Part shown: positions 28,471 through 37,005 of the stretch, piece after piece
Numbering within the stretch: the first letter of the stretch is position 1
Layout of the letters: every line of letters begins with the position of its first letter
Assembly (NCBI RefSeq): GCF_004358755.1
Contig: NZ_SMZY01000003.1
Location: 310,001 to 374,000 of the forward strand
Length of the DNA: 64,000 nucleotides
DNA from: Peribacillus frigoritolerans
GTDB lineage: Bacteria; Bacillota; Bacilli; Bacillales; Bacillaceae
Direction: 5' to 3'
Program-made: the position numbers and the translations under genes
Notes under the pieces: model-generated
What the model was told of the DNA's origin: nothing
Seen by the model: only the letters and a program-made list of their open reading frames with translations
The model's database searches: none

Positions 28471-29802
28471 TTACTGTATCGCCTGCAAACCTGCCTGGTT
28501 CAAAAAGTTCCAAGGCTTGTTATAATGCGGCTGGAAGAAAAAGTCGACAAAGCCAAGCTCATCAATCGTCATGCCATTTTGGATGCAGACAGATAAAGTA
28601 TTGATTGATTGAGTCAGATCCGCTTTTGACATGACCTGTGCACCGACAATTCTTCTTGTTTCTTCTTCATAAACGACCTTCAAAGTGACAGATTCATAGG
28701 ATGGCATAAACTCAGGACGATCATTCTCTAAGATTGTGATGCTTTTCACATTCATATCCATAAAAGAAGCGGCTGTTTCTGTCATTCCAGTTGAAGCGAT
28801 ATTGTTTTCATAAATCTTAATGCCTGATGTACCTTGAGTACCCATATATTTGATTGTTTTCTTCACTAAGTTTTTTGCAGCTAAAGTTCCCATGCGGACG
28901 GCATTTGTAGCCAGTGGAATATACGCATGCTTCCCAGTTGGATTGTAGAGAATCGCGCAGCTGTCGCCTGCTGCAAAAATATCTTCATTGCTTGTTTGCA
29001 TATACTCATTGACGATGATAGCGCCATTATCCAGCATATCTACCTGTCCTTGCAGCAAAACCGTATTCGGTTTAAATCCAATGCAGAGCACAACTAAATC
29101 TGTCTCGTATGCCCCTTTTGTTGTCACTACTTTTGAAACATGGCCATTTTCACCCTCAAATTTGCTGACTGTCTCACCCAAAGCAAGAGTAATGCCGCGA
29201 TTTTCAAATTCATTTTCAATGACTTCTGTATATTCTGGATCCAGATATTTGCTTAAAATGCGGTCTGAACTGTCTATTAAAGTAACTTCTTTTCCGTAAG
29301 ATTCAAACGCTTCTACAAGTTCAATCCCAATATAGCCTGCCCCAACGACTGTGATTTTCTTGGCATCCTTTGCTTTTTCAATGATATTATTTGCATGAGT
29401 ATAGTTTTTTGAAAGGACGATATTATTCAATTGAATTCCTTCTAAGGGAGGAACAATCGGCCAAGATCCTGTCGTCATCACTAATTTGTCGTACGTATCT
29501 TCAATGACCTGCCCTGTTTCAAGGTTTTCAGCCGTCAGTGTTTTCGCTTCTGAATCTATAGATGTCACGGCATGTTTCATTTTCATCGTAACTCCCATAT
29601 TCTCAAGTTCCTGAGGTGAAGAGTAAAATAAGCCCTGTGCGTCCTGAACAACTCCTCCTACATATAACGCGATGCCGCAAGATAAGAATGAAACATTATC
29701 ATTTTTTTCATAAACCGTAATTTCTGCTTCCGGATAAAGCTTCGTCATATTTGAAACTGCTGCTGTTCCAGCATGTGTACATCCAATCACTGCGATTTTC
29801 AT
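28471..29802 (-). CDS. nox: NADH oxidase / CoA-disulfide-reductase-family flavoprotein
   Basis: A 443-residue FAD enzyme of the pyridine nucleotide-disulfide oxidoreductase family. FAD motif GCTHAGTAA (about 7-15, the Cys/Thr variant of GxGxxG seen in H2O-forming NADH oxidases), single redox-active Cys in VSFLSCGIALYVGG (Cys about 42), NAD motif VVGAGYIGIELVEA, second FAD motif EDIFAAGDS, and a C-terminal dimerisation domain. The single Cys argues for water-forming NADH oxidase or CoA-disulfide reductase rather than a dithiol enzyme. Three Rex-type operators surround its promoter, which fits a role in reoxidising NADH. ATG follows AAGGAGGAACTACTTTT. A single gene. Confidence 0.88.
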   Translation of the reverse strand: MKIAVIGCTHAGTAAVSNMTKLYPEAEITVYEKNDNVSFLSCGIALYVGGVVQDAQGLFYSSPQELENMGVTMKMKHAVTSIDSEAKTLTAENLETGQVIEDTYDKLVMTTGSWPIVPPLEGIQLNNIVLSKNYTHANNIIEKAKDAKKITVVGAGYIGIELVEAFESYGKEVTLIDSSDRILSKYLDPEYTEVIENEFENRGITLALGETVSKFEGENGHVSKVVTTKGAYETDLVVLCIGFKPNTVLLQGQVDMLDNGAIIVNEYMQTSNEDIFAAGDSCAILYNPTGKHAYIPLATNAVRMGTLAAKNLVKKTIKYMGTQGTSGIKIYENNIASTGMTETAASFMDMNVKSITILENDRPEFMPSYESVTLKVVYEEETRRIVGAQVMSKADLTQSINTLSVCIQNGMTIDELGFVDFFFQPHYNKPWNFLNQAGLQAIQ

Positions 29803-29830
29803 AAAAGTAGTTCCTCCTTGAGATTATCAT

Positions 29831-29848
29831 TTGTGAATGTTTTCACAT
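29831..29848. promoter_or_regulatory. Rex operator 1 of nox
   Basis: TTGTGAATGTTTTCACAT matches the Rex consensus TTGTGA-N6-TCACAA except the last base. It lies downstream of the -10 element, 28-45 bases before the nox start. Confidence 0.75.
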
Positions 29849-29852
29849 GATA

Positions 29853-29870
29853 TTGTGAAGTTCTTCACAT
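29853..29870. promoter_or_regulatory. Rex operator 2 of nox
   Basis: TTGTGAAGTTCTTCACAT matches the Rex consensus except the last base. It lies between the nox -10 element and operator 1. Confidence 0.78.
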
Positions 29871-29886
29871 GCATTGCTTAATTCAT

Positions 29887-29915
29887 ATTATATTCCCCTA
29901 TTTTTAAAAACGCAA
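29887..29915 (-). promoter_or_regulatory. Sigma-A promoter of nox
   Basis: On the minus strand TTGCGT (29910-29915) and TATAAT (29887-29892) are separated by 17 bases. Rex-type sites flank the promoter on both sides. Confidence 0.75.
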
Positions 29916-29921
29916 GAGATA

Positions 29922-29939
29922 TTGTGAAGTTTTTCACAT
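29922..29939. promoter_or_regulatory. Rex operator 3 of nox
   Basis: TTGTGAAGTTTTTCACAT, on the upstream side of the -35 element. Together with operators 1 and 2 it brackets the promoter, which could allow looping or full NADH-responsive repression. Confidence 0.75.
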
Positions 29940-30027
29940 AAAGTTTTTTCCCTGTTACTATCTATTCATTAACCAAACGTCATGGTAAAATTTTTACAAT
30001 ACTCTGAAAAAGACGCGAGGTTTTCAA

Positions 30028-30960
30028 ATGAAATCTGCTATAAAAATCAGCAAGCACATTCTACTATTTCTCTTAATTGTTCTATCTCTCATTCTAGTCG
30101 TTCTTTTCCCAAGAGATGTTGAAATAAGAGCTGAGGGCAGAGCACAGACAGTCATATTTGACTATCAGTTTTCATGGTCTGTCTATCAAGAAAACATAAC
30201 ATCCTTTTTCAGCGGCCTTTATCAGGATAAAAGCCTTGGACTGACAAAATATGAACGTCCTGTAGAAGAAGAAATGAAACTGTATTTTTCAAGAAGCATA
30301 AAAATCATTATGACAGCTTTCCTCCTGAGCTTAATTTTTGGAATCCTGAAAGGTGTATATGATGCAGCACACCCCAGTCCGCTCGGAATGATTTTTGGAA
30401 AAGGATTTACATGGGTGCTGCAGGCCTTTCCTGATTTCTTTCTGTTTCTCTGTCTGCAGTGGGTTCTCATCATCTATTTTAAGGACTATGTCGATCTATT
30501 TGGACACGATAACTGGTACAGTTTTTTGTATCCCGCTCTGCTGGTGTCCATATACCCTGCCCTGTACATAAGCCGCATTACTGCTGCATCATTTCAGGAA
30601 CAGTCAGACAAGCAATATATTATGGTAGCCCACTCAAAGGGAATGCCGCAAGCTGTTATCACATTTAAGCATGTTCTTAAAAACAGTGCAGTTCCAATCT
30701 TAAATCATGCAGGCTCCATGATGATCTACATTCTTTCTAATTTATTAATTGTGGAATATCTGCTTGATTACAAAGGGGCTGCATACCGTCTATTCGAAGC
30801 GTTTAATGTAATGCCTGTTATAAGTGTTGGCTTGAACACAGCAATCGAGCCAAACGTTATTATTGTATTTGGCACTTGTTTCATGATGCTCGTGCTTATT
30901 GTGCAAATCACGAGCTTACTTATGAAAAGAATGATAGATCCAAGGGAGAGAGGGGTATGA
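30028..30960 (+). CDS. Peptide/nickel-type ABC transporter permease (DppB-like)
   Basis: A 310-residue inner-membrane permease. An N-terminal helix (about 9-28) precedes an extracytoplasmic region, then five helices of the BPD transporter fold; the cytoplasmic coupling loop reads AHSKGMPQAVITFKHVLKNS, an EAA-like motif as in OppB/DppB. Its stop overlaps the start of a second permease (ATGA). Neither a solute-binding protein nor ATP-binding subunits are nearby, so this pair must borrow partners or be regulated separately. The substrate is unknown (oligopeptide, nickel or another solute). Confidence 0.82.
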   Translation: MKSAIKISKHILLFLLIVLSLILVVLFPRDVEIRAEGRAQTVIFDYQFSWSVYQENITSFFSGLYQDKSLGLTKYERPVEEEMKLYFSRSIKIIMTAFLLSLIFGILKGVYDAAHPSPLGMIFGKGFTWVLQAFPDFFLFLCLQWVLIIYFKDYVDLFGHDNWYSFLYPALLVSIYPALYISRITAASFQEQSDKQYIMVAHSKGMPQAVITFKHVLKNSAVPILNHAGSMMIYILSNLLIVEYLLDYKGAAYRLFEAFNVMPVISVGLNTAIEPNVIIVFGTCFMMLVLIVQITSLLMKRMIDPRERGV

Positions 30961-31841
30961 GAAATAAAATACTATTGTTCGGAACCATTATGCTTGCTGT
31001 CATTATATTAATTTCTCTGGTTGGCCCCCTTTTCACAAATGTGCAGGAAGGGACCGAAGAACAGAGAATGGTTTTTATAAACAGCACGACCTATGAACGG
31101 GCGCCTTTCCCTCCCTCACTGCAGCATCCTTTTGGAACTGATGATGATGGGAGAGACATCCTCAGCCTCATTATCATGGGAGCAAAAGACACACTGCTCC
31201 TTATTTTCAGCATTACAGTCATACGTTATCTTGCTGCCATTGTGCTTGCTTTTTTAGGCTCCAGTAAAAAAAGTCCGTTCAGGCTGCTGATTTACGGCTT
31301 AAATGGTTTTGCTGCAAGTCTTCCCTTAATTTTTGCAGCCATTCTTTTTATTACGATGCCCATGTTTACCTTCAGCCCTAATCGCGTCATCTGGATCATT
31401 CTCTTTCTCTCGCTGACTGATGTCGGCAAAGTTGCTTTTATCATTCAGCAATCAATGAGCAGCCTTTCGCATTCTCAATTTGTAGAAGCTGGAGTGACTG
31501 TCGGCAATAAACCATTAGGCCTTTTCACCCGCTATTACCTTCCGAATTTATTGCCGGAGCTCATCGTCCAATTTTTTATGGACCTCGGAAAAGTGGCCCT
31601 TTTACTTGGACAGCTCGGAATTCTATCTATCTTTGTTACACAGGTTTTTGTTCAGACTAACTATGGATACGGTGAACTGCAAAATACAAGCCTGAATTGG
31701 TCAACTCTTCTTGGAATGGCAAGGTCTGATATATTAAGAGGCTTCTGGATTCCATTTTTTCCGGCGCTTGCCCTGACATTCCTGATTTTTACCTTCAACT
31801 TCATCGGTGAAGGTCTTAGACAGCATTTCAGCCGTGTATAA
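30957..31841 (+). CDS. Peptide/nickel-type ABC transporter permease (DppC-like)
   Basis: A 294-residue partner permease. The start is the ATG overlapping the upstream stop (ATGA), preceded by GAGAGAGGGGT. One N-terminal helix is followed by the OppC-type segment HPFGTDDDGRDILSLIIMGAKDTL, then five helices; the coupling loop reads EAGVTVGNKPLGLFTRYYLPN. It would form the heterodimeric channel with the upstream permease. No ATPase or binding-protein gene follows: a terminator closes the operon. Confidence 0.84.
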   Translation: MRNKILLFGTIMLAVIILISLVGPLFTNVQEGTEEQRMVFINSTTYERAPFPPSLQHPFGTDDDGRDILSLIIMGAKDTLLLIFSITVIRYLAAIVLAFLGSSKKSPFRLLIYGLNGFAASLPLIFAAILFITMPMFTFSPNRVIWIILFLSLTDVGKVAFIIQQSMSSLSHSQFVEAGVTVGNKPLGLFTRYYLPNLLPELIVQFFMDLGKVALLLGQLGILSIFVTQVFVQTNYGYGELQNTSLNWSTLLGMARSDILRGFWIPFFPALALTFLIFTFNFIGEGLRQHFSRV

Positions 31842-31860
31842 ACGATTTAAAAAAAGTAAA

Positions 31861-31894
31861 TGCCTGACTGCAGGAACAGTCAGGCACTCTTTTA
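31861..31894. terminator. Terminator between permease pair and corA
   Basis: TGCCTGACTG-caggaa-CAGTCAGGCA is a perfect ten-base-pair stem followed by CTCTTTTATATTT on the plus strand. It lies at the convergent end of corA. Confidence 0.85.
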
Positions 31895-32848
31895 TATTTG
31901 GTCTTTATCAAACCAACCTTTCCGTTTAAACCAAATAAACATCATGAAACTTAGTAAGCCCATTCCTCCAAGTACATAAAAATAGCCGTATTCCCATCTG
32001 AGTTCTGGCATGTTGTCAAAATTCATGCCATAAACCCCGGCTATAAATGTCAGCGGCATAAAAATAGTTGTAATGACAGTCAGTGTCATCATCACCGTAT
32101 TGGCACGATAAGAGTTAACCGAAATATAATTCTCCCTTATTTCAGCAGTGAAATCCATATTGGCAGAAATCAGCTCGGACAGTTTTATCAGATGGTCATA
32201 CACATTCATGAAATAGGTTCTTTCACTCTTCGGGATATTCAGTCTTTCTGAATTTAATAGCCGGTAAAGCAAATCTCTCATAGGATAGATGGTCCGCTTT
32301 AACTTAAGCAAGCCTGAACGCGTTTCAAACACCTGCTTCATAATCTGCTTGATTCTGTATTCCCCGCTCTCAAGCGCATTCAGCGTCTCTTCCATTTCCG
32401 TTATACATGGAAAATAGAAATCAACCAGTTTATCTAACAATTCATAAAAGACAAAATTGGGTGTAAGAGATTTCACATTATGTACTTGCTTTATTTTTTC
32501 ATAAAGAAGCTCTGTTTCTTCCGACTGATGTAAATGAAAGGTTACTATATACTTCTCAGACAGGAAAACATCCACTTCCTCGGCCTCCATCGTTTCTTTA
32601 TTTATAGAATGAAGAACGAAAAAATGATACCCGTCATAATAGTCAAGCTTCGGCCTCTGCAGAAAGTGAAAACAATCTTCAATAGCTAAAGGATGAAAGT
32701 TGAAAAGATCCTTCAGCACTTTCCCTTCCTCATCTTTTTCAGGATAAACATCAAGCCAGATCATTTTATATGAATCAAGTGAAAAATTCTTTAAATCGAC
32801 TGAGTGAATGATGCTGCCGCTATGATCGACTGCCATCGTTTTAATCAA
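31892..32848 (-). CDS. corA: CorA-family divalent metal (Mg2+) transporter
   Basis: A 318-residue CorA-family channel. A long N-terminal cytoplasmic alpha/beta domain and stalk helix precede two C-terminal transmembrane helices; the first ends in the signature YGMNF, followed by the acidic-loop residues MPELRWEYGY and a second helix ending in the basic tail KRKGWF. Length matches B. subtilis YfjQ. A TTG start (AAAGGAGATGGAACATT upstream) is chosen. It begins 15 bases after the upstream ABC permease stop and may be cotranscribed with it. Mg2+ is the default substrate; Co2+ or Ni2+ cannot be excluded. Confidence 0.9.
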   Translation of the reverse strand: MIKTMAVDHSGSIIHSVDLKNFSLDSYKMIWLDVYPEKDEEGKVLKDLFNFHPLAIEDCFHFLQRPKLDYYDGYHFFVLHSINKETMEAEEVDVFLSEKYIVTFHLHQSEETELLYEKIKQVHNVKSLTPNFVFYELLDKLVDFYFPCITEMEETLNALESGEYRIKQIMKQVFETRSGLLKLKRTIYPMRDLLYRLLNSERLNIPKSERTYFMNVYDHLIKLSELISANMDFTAEIRENYISVNSYRANTVMMTLTVITTIFMPLTFIAGVYGMNFDNMPELRWEYGYFYVLGGMGLLSFMMFIWFKRKGWFDKDQI

Positions 32849-32863
32849 AATGTTCCATCTCCT

Positions 32864-33631
32864 TTAAATTGACACATCCCGCTTCGTAAAAGCTGCCCAT
32901 GCTGCTGCGAAAAAGAGGCATAAATAAATACACAAAACAGCAATGGAAAAGCCCATTGTTGTTCCCTCAAATAACGGTCTGTTCCCTTCAAGATGCTGCT
33001 TGAGGCTTGTATTGGCAAACAGGATGTACTTTCCCCACTCCAAATTGTAGTGAGCAAGGAGCTGGACGAAGGTTTTCCCTGAAAACGTGATGAACATCGA
33101 CAGTCCTATGGCTAGAGAGCTGTTCCTGAATACAGAAGAGATCATAAAAGCAAAGGTTGAAATCATGATCATTTCAATGAATACGGTAAGGTAATTCAGA
33201 CCGATGCTTTTTATTAACTCTGTCTCCCACGTTTCGCCCGCTGTCCCAAAGAAAATTAGTCCTAATAAGACAGACAGGGCAAAATAGAAGAGTAAAAAGT
33301 ACAAACCGAACAAAACAGAAGTGACGTATTTCGCCAGAAGAATTTTCGTGCGGACTACAGGACGGATGAGCAGAAATTTAATTGTGCCCCACGTGAATTC
33401 ATTTGCCACAATAGCCCCGGCAATCACAAGTGCAAAGAAAGGCAGAACAAATAAAAAACCTGTAGTCAGTGATACATATCCCAGTACAAATTCATTTGTT
33501 CCTGCACCGGAAAACATTCTTTTTGATATGACTGCCATTAAAGTGCTGACCACAGCAAGTGTAATAAAAAGGGCGCTTGAACTTTTCTGAAAAAGCAGTT
33601 TCATATGCTCGATTTTAATTAACTTCATCAT
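32864..33631 (-). CDS. ABC-2 type transporter permease
   Basis: A 255-residue membrane subunit with six hydrophobic helices (from SSALFITLAVVSTLMAVI to the C-terminal SIAVLCIYLCLFFAAAWAAF) and the ANEFTWGTIKFLLIRPV cytoplasmic motif of bacitracin/lantibiotic-type exporter permeases. The ATG overlaps the 3' end of the ATPase gene by 17 bases (GAGGAAATGTTCC upstream), so the two subunits are translationally coupled. The longest open frame would start 39 codons earlier inside the ATPase gene and is rejected. The exported substrate is unknown. Confidence 0.85.
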   Translation of the reverse strand: MMKLIKIEHMKLLFQKSSSALFITLAVVSTLMAVISKRMFSGAGTNEFVLGYVSLTTGFLFVLPFFALVIAGAIVANEFTWGTIKFLLIRPVVRTKILLAKYVTSVLFGLYFLLFYFALSVLLGLIFFGTAGETWETELIKSIGLNYLTVFIEMIMISTFAFMISSVFRNSSLAIGLSMFITFSGKTFVQLLAHYNLEWGKYILFANTSLKQHLEGNRPLFEGTTMGFSIAVLCIYLCLFFAAAWAAFTKRDVSI

Positions 33632-34532
33632 GGAACATTTCCTCCGTAAGCTCGATAAAGGAGTCTTCCAATGACTTATAAACAGGCTGGATGGAATAGA
33701 CATCGATCTTTCCCTGCACGAGTATTTGATTAATTTTTGGAATCTCATCTTTCTTGATTAATAGAGAGATGCCATTTTCGTGAATGGCTGCGGAGTATTG
33801 GGGCTGTAATATTTGCATAGCCCGCTTGCCCTCTGATAATTCAAACCCCACTTTAAGCAGTTCATCCTTCTGCTTGCCAATCTCATTTACAGCAGCGATC
33901 TGCCCTCTTCTGATAATGGCAGCTCTTGTACACAGTTCCTCTACTTCTTTAAGAAGATGAGATGCGATAATAACGGAAACATTTTCTTTTTCACAAAGCT
34001 CTCTTAAATAAGTTCTAAGCTCTCTGATGCCAGATGGATCCAGTCCGTTTGTCGGCTCATCCAGAATGAGCAGCTTAGGTTTATGTAATATGGCCTGTGC
34101 AATTCCAAGACGCTGTCTCATCCCAAGCGAGTACGTTTCCACTTTGTCGTAAATCGCATTCCCCATATGAACAAGACTGACAACATCATCAATCCTCTTT
34201 TTACTGATGCCTCCGTGCATATGGGCAAAGTGCGATAAGTTCTGATAACCCGTCATAAAAGGATAGAATTCTGGGTTTTCAACAATGGCTCCAGCATGTG
34301 AAATCGCTTTTTCAAATTCTCTGTGAACCGAGTGCTGATTGATTGTGATTTCTCCGGAATCTATCTTAACGAGCCCAAGGATGGACCTGATTAATGTCGT
34401 TTTTCCTGAGCCATTGGGACCCAGAAGTCCGAATATTTCTCCTTCATATACGTCCAGGGAAATTTGATGAAGCAGCTGTTTTTGACCAATTGACTTGTCC
34501 ACATTATTCACGCTGAGAATGACCTTCTTCAT
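33615..34532 (-). CDS. ABC transporter ATP-binding protein (BcrA-like)
   Basis: A 305-residue ATPase. Walker A LLGPNGSGKTTL (about 35-46), Q-loop near PEFYPFMTG, signature SLGMRQRLG (about 135-143), Walker B KLLILDEPTNGLDP, H-loop IIASHLLKEVEELC, and a C-terminal DUF4162-like extension. It pairs with the downstream ABC-2 permease (genes overlap by 17 bases). Family architecture is that of drug/peptide self-resistance exporters and cell-envelope transporters; no adjacent peptide gene or two-component system points to a specific substrate. Confidence 0.9.
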   Translation of the reverse strand: MKKVILSVNNVDKSIGQKQLLHQISLDVYEGEIFGLLGPNGSGKTTLIRSILGLVKIDSGEITINQHSVHREFEKAISHAGAIVENPEFYPFMTGYQNLSHFAHMHGGISKKRIDDVVSLVHMGNAIYDKVETYSLGMRQRLGIAQAILHKPKLLILDEPTNGLDPSGIRELRTYLRELCEKENVSVIIASHLLKEVEELCTRAAIIRRGQIAAVNEIGKQKDELLKVGFELSEGKRAMQILQPQYSAAIHENGISLLIKKDEIPKINQILVQGKIDVYSIQPVYKSLEDSFIELTEEMFHDEVN

Positions 34533-34654
34533 GCAGCATCCCTCCTTATCAACAGTATATACCGGAAGATGAAGATTCGGAAAGATGGATGGCAGAGAAA
34601 CGGTAAACGAAAAAAACTGCCGATAAGAATGCCTCAGACAGTTTTCAGGGATAT

Positions 34655-35206
34655 TTATGTATCTTGCGGATGACCCGGAGGCTGAAAATAGGGCGGCACC
34701 TTAAGCCAGCTTCTCTCAATCATCAAACTCTTTAAATTGACGCTATATTGAATGACAGCCGTTAAAAAGGATAAAAACATGACGGCAACATCGTTCCTGA
34801 CAGTCTGAGCGAGTGCTGTTCCGCAAAAGGTTATATAGGTTGCCGTTTTCACACTCAGGAAATTGGCGATTTCATTATCAGTAAACCGGACTCCGTATGG
34901 AACATTGCCTGGATTCGATAACGGCTTCTCTTCTGAAGTAGGCGGCAGCGGTATTCCCTCTTTCATTAAAAACTCTTTAAGATTTTGAATCACGTCGGAC
35001 GTTTCTTTTTTTGCTGTGTTAATGTTTTTAATCAGCTCTGTATCTGTTGTTGTATTTAAAAACACACCATAAAACACTATGGCTTCTTCCATTAAAGTCG
35101 ATAATGTCCAAAGTGCCATTACTTCCCCTACATGCAGAGGCGCCTTTGGTTCATCATCAGCCGTTAATTTAATCATATTTTTTATCGTTTCAATTACATT
35201 CAACAC
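34655..35206 (-). CDS. DUF3231-family protein
   Basis: A 183-residue helical protein of the Bacillus DUF3231 family, whose role is unknown though members are often spore- or stress-associated. Landmarks are PLHVGEVMALWTLSTLMEEA near the N-terminus, the central PLPPTSEEKPLSNPGNVPYG segment, and FTDNEIANFL. A hydrophobic stretch (about 140-160) may be a helix of a ferritin-like fold. The start GTG at 35206 is chosen because GGAGGTGTTCACA precedes it; a TTG five codons upstream is inside that ribosome site. A single gene. Confidence 0.75.
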   Translation of the reverse strand: MLNVIETIKNMIKLTADDEPKAPLHVGEVMALWTLSTLMEEAIVFYGVFLNTTTDTELIKNINTAKKETSDVIQNLKEFLMKEGIPLPPTSEEKPLSNPGNVPYGVRFTDNEIANFLSVKTATYITFCGTALAQTVRNDVAVMFLSFLTAVIQYSVNLKSLMIERSWLKVPPYFQPPGHPQDT

Positions 35207-35459
35207 TGTGAACACCTCCAATTGATATATTTCCCATTTATTAAAATAGTATTTGGTTATGTATATAAAAAAACTAAAAAGGGAGCACGCTCCGTCATCT
35301 CAATGACATTAGCATACTCCCTGATCTAAACTTTATCTCGGCTAGGCTCTTCTCTGTTCCACTTTTAAGCGTTTATGCTTTTAAGTAATAAAGTACTGTC
35401 TTTATAATAACTCTCTCTTCAAATAGCGTCAAGGTCTTTTTTTATTAACATATACAAAA

Positions 35460-35489
35460 AAAGAGACTCCATGCAGCTTGAGTCTCTTT
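35460..35489 (-). terminator. Terminator of the lysozyme-like gene
   Basis: AAAGAGACTC-N10-GAGTCTCTTT is a perfect ten-base-pair stem, followed on the minus strand by a seven-T run. It starts just past the stop at 35494. Confidence 0.88.
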
Positions 35490-35493
35490 AAGA

Positions 35494-36135
35494 TTACATT
35501 TGATCATTCTTTTTTGCAGATGCTGTTTCAGTCAGAGTATTCACGTTTTCCTGTACCTTCGTGCTGTAAGTAAAATCGCCATAGCAGTAAGGATAGCGGA
35601 AGTTTTCTTTATTTCCGCCGCAATTGTAGACATCCGGCTGCTTTTTGACCTGTAACAACGAAAATTCTTTTGCGAGGTCCTCGCTGTGTTTGCCGCCATT
35701 TTTCACAATAAAATCAATGTACCCAATTCCCATATTATAAGCTTGAATGACCGTCAGCTCGTCCACATTTCTTTCTTTTCCATACTGTAAGCTTTTTTGA
35801 AAATAGCTGACGCCCTGCTCAATGCTTTTAGCCGGATCTTCAATCGTATTCCTCGGAAGCCCCGCAGATTCAGAGGCCTGCATGGGATCCCCGCCCACTC
35901 CTTTGCTTTCCTGCTGCATCAGAGCAAGAACAAGCGGCGTATATTCTTCAAGCTGATACTCTGCAAGCTCCTGTGTAATCAGCGCCTCATACTTCTTTAC
36001 ATTTTCAAATCCGTCATTCGGATACGTAACCGGCAGTTTATTTTCTGCTGAATAAAAAATGGTCAGCACAAAAAATGCAATAAACAAAACCAGTATAAAA
36101 CCTATACTATTTTTAAGAAATCTTATCATTTTCAT
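35494..36135 (-). CDS. Membrane-anchored lysozyme-like murein hydrolase
   Basis: A 213-residue protein with an N-terminal membrane helix (about 8-28) and an extracellular lysozyme-like (PF13702-type) domain resembling the N-terminal half of CwlT. Catalytic Glu is in LALMQQESKGVG, followed by DPMQASES, SIEQGVSYFQKSL and IQAYNMGIGYIDF, the conserved substrate-cleft segments. C-terminal Cys residues (NCGG, YCYGDF) may form a disulphide. It probably cleaves glycan strands in peptidoglycan near the membrane. It lacks the NlpC/P60 partner domain seen in CwlT. A single gene. Confidence 0.83.
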   Translation of the reverse strand: MKMIRFLKNSIGFILVLFIAFFVLTIFYSAENKLPVTYPNDGFENVKKYEALITQELAEYQLEEYTPLVLALMQQESKGVGGDPMQASESAGLPRNTIEDPAKSIEQGVSYFQKSLQYGKERNVDELTVIQAYNMGIGYIDFIVKNGGKHSEDLAKEFSLLQVKKQPDVYNCGGNKENFRYPYCYGDFTYSTKVQENVNTLTETASAKKNDQM

Positions 36136-36366
36136 ACTCCGTTCCCTTTTCCCCTTGTATCTATCATTATAATGATTCTGGCAATCTCATCAATAGTAAG
36201 CTTGCTGCCTGCTTCTAATCAATTTAAGAATAAGGTAGAATGGTAGGGAAGGATACGGCCTGAAGTCTTTCTATCCATAAGACCGGAGTCTGATATGAAA
36301 CCTTTTTGACCTTGCCTTCGTCTTAATTCTATGAAACTTCTTGTATATCAAAGTGAGGGATACTGC

Positions 36367-36804
36367 ATGTTTGAAATAAAACAAATTGAAGCAGAACATA
36401 CATACGCCTTAAGGCAAAAAGTGCTTATGCCTGACCATTCGATCGATGAATGCGGGTATACGCGTGATAAAAAAGAAGAAACGCTCCACATTGGTGCTTT
36501 CAAGGAAGAAACGCTGATTGGAACCGCATCTTTTTTTAAAGAAACACATGAAAAAATAAAACAAAAAAACGTCTACCGTCTCCGCGGTCTAGCAATCGAT
36601 CCTGAGCACCGCAACCAGCTCCGGGGGCAGACACTGCTTTTATTCGCTGAAAACAAACTGACTCAGCTTGACGCAGCCATGCTTTGGTGCACAACGAGCG
36701 TGAAGAATGTTGAGTACTATCAGCACCTGGGATTCATAGAAACGGATCACCGTTTTCATTTGCCTTCAAAAGGGTTAAACGTTTTGATGGTAAAATCTTT
36801 GTAG
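36367..36804 (+). CDS. GNAT-family N-acetyltransferase
   Basis: A 145-residue GNAT fold protein. The start ATG 36367 follows GAGGGATACTGC; the frame is open 12 codons upstream without a ribosome site. Beta-4/alpha-3 acetyl-CoA motif A reads YRLRGLAIDPEHRNQLRGQTL, and motif B LWCTTSVKNVEYYQHLGF. The acceptor substrate is unknown. Single gene followed at once by a terminator. Confidence 0.82.
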   Translation: MFEIKQIEAEHTYALRQKVLMPDHSIDECGYTRDKKEETLHIGAFKEETLIGTASFFKETHEKIKQKNVYRLRGLAIDPEHRNQLRGQTLLLFAENKLTQLDAAMLWCTTSVKNVEYYQHLGFIETDHRFHLPSKGLNVLMVKSL

Positions 36805-36826
36805 AACCGCTTCGGCGGTTTTTTTG
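36805..36826 (+). terminator. GNAT gene terminator
   Basis: AACCGC-TTCG-GCGGTT is a six-base-pair stem with a stable UUCG-type tetraloop, followed by seven T residues. Confidence 0.9.
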
Positions 36827-36969
36827 CATGCTATGGACTCAGCTTTTCACTATCATCACCGCTGACTGGTTTGGAAGATAACTTTTAGCGGAAATGAACA
36901 TTTTATTAGTTGTTGCATCATTTTTATTAGCTGAAATACAGCTGCACTTCTGCAATTTTTTTTATCTAA

Positions 36970-37003
36970 AGAAGCCTGCAGCATTCGACCGCTGCAGGCT
37001 TCT
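36970..37003 (-). terminator. Terminator of the gluconate operon
   Basis: GAAGCCTGCAGC-N8-GCTGCAGGCTTC is a perfect twelve-base-pair stem; on the minus strand it is followed by TTTAGATAAAAAAAA. It lies just past the stop of the last gnt operon gene. Confidence 0.75.
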
Positions 37004-37005
37004 CT

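Noticed and set aside
36840-36969. Weak similarity between this AT-rich segment and 62780-62860 (TTTTAGCGGAAATGAA versus TTTTAGCTGAATGAAG, CAGCTGCA in both)
   Set aside because: Only short fragments agree and the spacing differs, so a second dispersed repeat family cannot be claimed from two copies.
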